From NCBI GenBank assembly GCA_964383905.1, contig CAYLJO010000237.1, positions 1 through 9,121 of the forward strand: 9,121 nucleotides of DNA. Reading direction: 5' to 3'. A program made the translations under genes and the position numbers. Position 1 is the stretch's first letter. Each line of letters begins with the position of its first letter. The notes below the pieces were generated by a model that saw nothing but the letters and a program-made list of their open reading frames with translations, did no database searches and was not told the DNA's origin. Origin of the DNA: CAYLJO01 sp964383905. GTDB lineage: Bacteria > Acidobacteriota > Blastocatellia > Pyrinomonadales > Pyrinomonadaceae. Below, in pieces: positions 6,362 to 9,121 of the stretch.

Positions 6362-7711
6362 CTAATCAGGTTGCGGCAGTTTGAGCTCGCCCGTCGTCAG
6401 GTCGGGCCGGGCGCGCGCCATCTGTTCAGGCGTTGTGCTGGCGGTGGGATGATATTGTGGCGCAACAGGTTTCTTCGAAGCGGGCGCGGACGGAGGCTGG
6501 GTCGCGGCCGGCGCAGGACCGCCGGTTGTGGCGGGTGCCATGGCGATTTCTTCAACCGGTTTAAGAATGTCGGTCACCAGGCCCTCGCTGCCTCGGTGTT
6601 CGAGCCAGTGGCGGTAGCTGACGGTGGCGATGGCGACCACCGGGATGGCGAGAAATATTCCCGCAATGCCCGCCAATTCTGCCCCGCACAGGATTGACAG
6701 GATCACCGCCAGCGGGTGCAGGTGGATCCCCTGACCGATGATGCGCGGGTAGATGACGTAATCCTGGGCGATGCGCAGGACGATCAGGAAAAGGAGCACC
6801 AGGAGCGCGGCGGTGATGGAGTGTAAGCCGGCCGTGAGCAGTACGGCAATAACCGCCACCGTGAGCGGCCCGGCGAGCGGAATGAATTCCAGGAACCCTG
6901 CGATCACGCCGAGCGCCAGCCAGTAGGGCACGCCGATGATCCAGAAACCAAGGGTGCAAATCGAGCCGATGAGAACGCATGCGATCAGTTGCGCGCGGAT
7001 GTAGGCGGCGAGTGTGCTGTTGACGTCCTGGAAGAACTCGTCGCCGCGCCAGCGCCAGCGCCCGCTCGGGAGCATCAAGAGCGCGGAGCGGCGAAAACTC
7101 TCCGCATCTTTCAGGAGAAAAAAGGAGAGGATCGGGATCAATACGAGCCAGGGGATATAGCCGAGCCAGCCGACGATCGCTTCCACGCCGACCTTAATGT
7201 ACCCGGCGGCAACATCAATAGCCCGCGAGACCGCCTTGGTGATTTCATCGCCGACGGCGGCCGGGATCTCGTGAGACGCATAAAACTTTCGCAACACTTC
7301 GACGCGACCGCGCGCGTTGGTCAGGTAGGTCGGAGATTGTTTAGCAAACTCTGTCAACTGAGTGCCGACCCGGGGCACCAGGATGTAGAAGGTGATGCCG
7401 ACTGCGCCGAAGATGATGAGGTAAACGATTCCGATCGCCACCCCGCGTGGGATCACGCGCTCGCGCCCCCCCAGCTTGAAGGGACGCTGCACAAATTCCA
7501 CGAGCGGCGCGATCAGGTAGGCGAAGAAGATCGCCAGGATCAGGAGCAGGATCACGCCCTCGAGCGCATAAAGCATCCACAGCAGGGCCGCCACCAGCAG
7601 TATGATAAAGATGACGCGCAGGATGGCGCGCGTCTGTAACCAGGCCGCCCCGGCTGTCGCCGCCGCCGCCGCGCTTTCCGCTACCTCTTTAACCTCATTC
7701 TGATCGGCCAC
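6362..7711 (-). CDS. AI-2E family transporter (PerM/TqsA-like permease)
   Basis: A 449-residue inner-membrane protein. After a short Ala-rich lead, hydrophobic pairs lie at about 30-50, 52-70 and 91-113. A soluble helical stretch follows (115-165), then segments near 180-200, 240-262, 264-300, 301-316 and 333-366. The family core is clear: LIPILSFFLLKDAESF, the LEFIPLAGP block at 274-282, and a late YPRIIGQGIHLHPLAVIL. Members export autoinducer-2 or act as Na+/H+ antiporters; which applies here cannot be told. The last ~60 residues are a Pro/Ala/Thr-rich disordered tail, longer than in most members. The start is GTG at 7711 with AGGAG 5 bases upstream. It lies 146 bases downstream of the PilZ gene on the same strand and is convergent with carA. 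No good terminator is visible in the 115 bases to carA. Confidence 0.92.
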   Translation of the reverse strand: MADQNEVKEVAESAAAAATAGAAWLQTRAILRVIFIILLVAALLWMLYALEGVILLLILAIFFAYLIAPLVEFVQRPFKLGGRERVIPRGVAIGIVYLIIFGAVGITFYILVPRVGTQLTEFAKQSPTYLTNARGRVEVLRKFYASHEIPAAVGDEITKAVSRAIDVAAGYIKVGVEAIVGWLGYIPWLVLIPILSFFLLKDAESFRRSALLMLPSGRWRWRGDEFFQDVNSTLAAYIRAQLIACVLIGSICTLGFWIIGVPYWLALGVIAGFLEFIPLAGPLTVAVIAVLLTAGLHSITAALLVLLFLIVLRIAQDYVIYPRIIGQGIHLHPLAVILSILCGAELAGIAGIFLAIPVVAIATVSYRHWLEHRGSEGLVTDILKPVEEIAMAPATTGGPAPAATQPPSAPASKKPVAPQYHPTASTTPEQMARARPDLTTGELKLPQPD

Positions 7712-7716
7712 TATCG

Positions 7717-7721
7717 CTCCT
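7717..7721 (-). promoter_or_regulatory. Ribosome binding site of the AI-2E transporter gene
   Basis: AGGAG on the minus strand lies 5 bases before the GTG at 7711 and decides this non-ATG start. Confidence 0.7.
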
Positions 7722-7766
7722 GCCGTTAATGATGCATGTACTGTATCAAGCTATCAATACACTACC

Positions 7767-7781
7767 TGTCCGTGCCGGACA
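7767..7781. promoter_or_regulatory. 15-bp palindrome upstream of the AI-2E transporter, possible operator
   Basis: TGTCCG and CGGACA form a perfect inverted repeat around TGC. On the minus strand TTGTCC overlaps it and could be a -35 element, with a poor TATTGA 17 bases on. A repressor site at a promoter would fit, but this is inference from symmetry and position. Confidence 0.3.
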
Positions 7782-7857
7782 ACTCACGAAATTCAATGCC
7801 GAAACTATCCTCCGTCCCGTATCGTTCAGCATTAATCATTGATCGTTTGTCTTCCCT

Positions 7858-8259
7858 TCAGTGTGTCAGCTCGTCTTCTTCGTCCTCCTCATCTTTACCA
7901 TCGGGCTTGGCTTCAGCAGCGTGCGGCGCGGCGGGTTCCCAGATCAGCCCGCGCCATTCGTCGGTCGCGTCTAATAGTTGCAGCGCGGCCAGCGGATGCG
8001 CCGCGTTGCGCTCGAGCCGCAGGACCTCCGTCACCACTTTCAGTTCCTGGCCGCTCTCGTCGAGCACGCTCAATTGTACCCGGCTGCCAACGTCGGGAAG
8101 CTCGTGCTGTAAATGTACGAGCGCGCCCTCAGGCCCGACGTTCTCGGTCGTGCCTTCGGCGATGTGTGGGCCCGCCTCGTCCGTCCATTCGGCGCGCACC
8201 ACCAGCGACGTAAGGTAACGCGGGCCGGTTCGATTCTCCGTTGAGTAGTTACGGCGCAT
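7858..8259 (-). CDS. Single-domain PilZ-like protein with acidic tail
   Basis: A 133-residue soluble protein. Its opening RTGPRYLTSLVVRAEW gives the RxxxR motif at Arg10 and Arg14. The sheet motif appears as NVGPEG at 40-45, where the c-di-GMP consensus is (D/N)xSxxG, so the serine is replaced by Gly. The remaining strands (VQLSVLDESGQELKVVTEVLRLE, then HPLAALQLL) fit a PilZ barrel ending near residue 108. The last ~14 residues are almost all acidic (DGKDEEDEEDELTH). PilZ domains bind cyclic di-GMP and pass the signal to motility, secretion or polysaccharide machinery. With one motif degenerate, binding here is uncertain. The start ATG 8259 has AAGGAG 9 bases upstream. The downstream neighbour on the same strand is the AI-2E transporter, but the 146-base gap suggests separate control. 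Confidence 0.82.
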   Translation of the reverse strand: MRRNYSTENRTGPRYLTSLVVRAEWTDEAGPHIAEGTTENVGPEGALVHLQHELPDVGSRVQLSVLDESGQELKVVTEVLRLERNAAHPLAALQLLDATDEWRGLIWEPAAPHAAEAKPDGKDEEDEEDELTH

Positions 8260-8268
8260 GATCTGTTA

Positions 8269-8274
8269 CTCCTT
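8269..8274 (-). promoter_or_regulatory. Ribosome binding site of the PilZ gene
   Basis: AAGGAG on the minus strand lies 9 bases before ATG 8259 and supports that start. Confidence 0.75.
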
Positions 8275-8300
8275 GGCCGGATAATCCGCCCCCAACATTC

Positions 8301-8324
8301 GTTATAGACGGCGTATAATATACG
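8301..8324 (-). promoter_or_regulatory. AT-rich candidate promoter zone of the PilZ gene
   Basis: On the minus strand TATAAC (8306-8301) and TATTAT inside the palindrome 8312-8324 (CGTATA-A-TATACG) both resemble -10 boxes. Neither has a good -35 box at the right distance. The palindrome could serve either strand. Low confidence. Confidence 0.25.
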
Positions 8325-8467
8325 AAAACGACGAATTTCGGCAGATTCTTAAAATAATCATTGACGAGAAGAGGCAGGAAGACATGAACCGCTATCTTAT
8401 CGCTTTCTGCATATACCCGCCACGGTTTTTATCCCACCGGCCTGTAATCCCTCTAAAATAAAAACTT

Positions 8468-8482
8468 ATCAAGAGTCTTGAT
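8468..8482. repeat. Perfect 15-bp palindrome, possible operator
   Basis: ATCAAGA and TCTTGAT flank a single G, giving complete symmetry. It overlaps the start codon of the weak ORF at 8481. It could be a regulator site or a small RNA stem; no further evidence. Confidence 0.35.
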
Positions 8483-8699
8483 GCGCTTACGGACAGCTTC
8501 GCATGATGAACGGCTATTTATCATAGAAAAGCTTGAGGCGACAATGACTGACCTGCTTCGTGACCATTTCAGAATGAAGAAAACGAGAGGTTTAGGGGGG
8601 CGCATTAAGCTGACAGGTCAGGAAGTTTGCCCGATCCGGCGTAGCCACCTTAAGATGAAACTGACCCTTTCTGGTATTGGAAGGCTCGAGAGATATTAG
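8481..8699 (+). CDS. Doubtful small hypothetical protein
   Basis: A 72-residue frame starting at ATG 8481, with AAGAG 5 bases upstream as a possible weak ribosome binding site; a TTG one codon earlier (8478) is also possible. The predicted protein has a helical, amphipathic stretch (LFIIEKLEATMTDLLRDHF) and then a basic part (RMKKTRGLGGRIKLTGQ). I recognise no family. Codon use includes many TTA, CTA, ATA and AGA codons, unlike the GC-rich neighbours. It may be a chance frame, a gene remnant or a recently acquired gene. Confidence 0.22.
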   Translation: MRLRTASHDERLFIIEKLEATMTDLLRDHFRMKKTRGLGGRIKLTGQEVCPIRRSHLKMKLTLSGIGRLERY

Positions 8700-8757
8700 C
8701 AACGCTGCCGATCATTCTTTGCCGTCGTGCCCGAATCCTTCACCGAAGCACATAAGG

Positions 8758-9121
8758 TCAGCGAGCTACGAACCTAGTCGGCGCGATTACCACTTTGGCC
8801 TCCGGGTTGTAATAGTCGTAAATGATCAACGGGGCTGTCCGGGCTGTGAGACCGAAGCGCGGGCGGAATTTAAAATCGAAGCGCGTCCCGCCGGCGTGCG
8901 GCCATAGATAGACAATAAGTCGGTCCGGCAGAATACCATACTGACTGAAATCCCAACCCGTCCCTCTCATTGCCCGTTCGAGCGAGGCGCGATCAACTTC
9001 GGCCCCCGGCGGCAGACCGATTTCGGCCAGCATCATTCCATAGCCGGAAAAGCCTATGCGCTCTGCCTTAACCCGGCATGTTACTTCGTCGCCGATTCCG
9101 ACTTCGCTTTTGTCGAGGCTA
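8758..9121 (-). CDS. Alpha-2-macroglobulin family protein, C-terminal part only
   Basis: The frame is open from the right edge to a TGA at 8758, giving 120 residues of the C-terminus; the start and most of the protein lie outside the window. The visible part matches the receptor-binding (last) domain of alpha-2-macroglobulins: SLDKSEVGIGDEVTC, then GYGMMLAEIGLPPGAEVDRA, ILPDRLIVYLWP, FKFRPRFGLTARTAP and a closing YDYYNPEAKVVIAPTRF. Bacterial members are large periplasmic or lipoprotein protease traps, often paired with a class A penicillin-binding protein. The thioester motif CxEQ would lie further upstream and cannot be checked. Two Met codons at 9036 and 9033 are internal, not the start, because the family pattern continues upstream of them. 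Confidence 0.82.
   Translation of the reverse strand, partial: SLDKSEVGIGDEVTCRVKAERIGFSGYGMMLAEIGLPPGAEVDRASLERAMRGTGWDFSQYGILPDRLIVYLWPHAGGTRFDFKFRPRFGLTARTAPLIIYDYYNPEAKVVIAPTRFVAR

Larger units (their letters stand above)
8260..8757. other. AT-richer intergenic region with no established gene
   Basis: These 498 bases lie between the PilZ gene and the alpha-2-macroglobulin gene. The left end holds the PilZ ribosome binding site and candidate promoter. The middle holds two weak plus-strand ORFs (8384-8461 and 8481-8699) and a perfect palindrome (8468-8482). From 8700 to 8757 I see nothing clear, including no convincing terminator for the minus-strand gene ending at 8758. Confidence 0.5.

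Noticed and set aside
6989..7639. Plus-strand 216-residue frame
   Set aside because: Antisense to the AI-2E transporter; rich in D, E, R, H and Q as expected for the reverse complement of membrane-protein codons.
7736..8218. Plus-strand Ser-rich frame with a serine run
   Set aside because: The serine run is the reverse complement of the acidic tail codons of the PilZ gene.
8677..8907. Plus-strand 76-residue frame
   Set aside because: It overlaps the alpha-2-macroglobulin coding end in antisense and has no recognisable domain.

Overview
The window looks like ordinary chromosome from a GC-rich Gram-negative bacterium. An Acidobacteriota origin (Blastocatellia-like) is my best guess. It rests on gene style only: an EGY-like site-2 protease, a Yip1-TPR fusion, a bacterial alpha-2-macroglobulin tail, small secreted basic proteins and intergenic heptamer repeats. 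No rRNA or other marker is present to confirm it. I found no tRNA, rRNA, CRISPR array, transposase or phage gene.

Layout from left to right. At 1-215 (minus) a small secreted basic protein runs off the left edge; it has a GTG start, a strong ribosome binding site and a clear signal peptide. A 345-base gap (216-560) with a candidate promoter separates it from a membrane-anchored or secreted DUF4440/NTF2-like protein (561-1109, plus). That gene converges on a site-2 protease (1264-2292, minus), and a strong two-way hairpin terminator lies between them. Upstream of the protease is an HU-family nucleoid protein (2402-2734, minus, GTG start) with its own sigma-70-like promoter and its own intrinsic terminator.

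Divergent from HU is a plus-strand run: signal peptidase I (lepB, 2986-3717), a Yip1-like membrane protein with a TPR tail (3760-5070), and the carbamoyl-phosphate synthase small subunit carA (5140-6246). The 69-base gap before carA is almost entirely an inverted array of heptamers. These supply the last codons and stop of the TPR gene and end 1 base before the carA start codon. carB is not in the window.

carA converges on an AI-2E family transporter (6362-7711, minus). Upstream of it on the same strand is a single-domain PilZ protein (7858-8259). A 498-base AT-richer gap (8260-8757) holds only doubtful small ORFs and palindromes. The C-terminal 120 residues of an alpha-2-macroglobulin family protein (8758-9121, minus) run off the right edge.

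Several genes share an envelope theme: signal peptidase I, an intramembrane protease, a Yip1-TPR membrane protein, a transporter, PilZ, an alpha-2-macroglobulin and two exported small proteins. I see no compact multi-gene cassette suggesting a new defence or biosynthetic system. The best leads are the heptamer hairpin at carA, the unannotated secreted ORF at the left edge, and the small ORFs and palindromes in the 8.3-8.7 kb gap.
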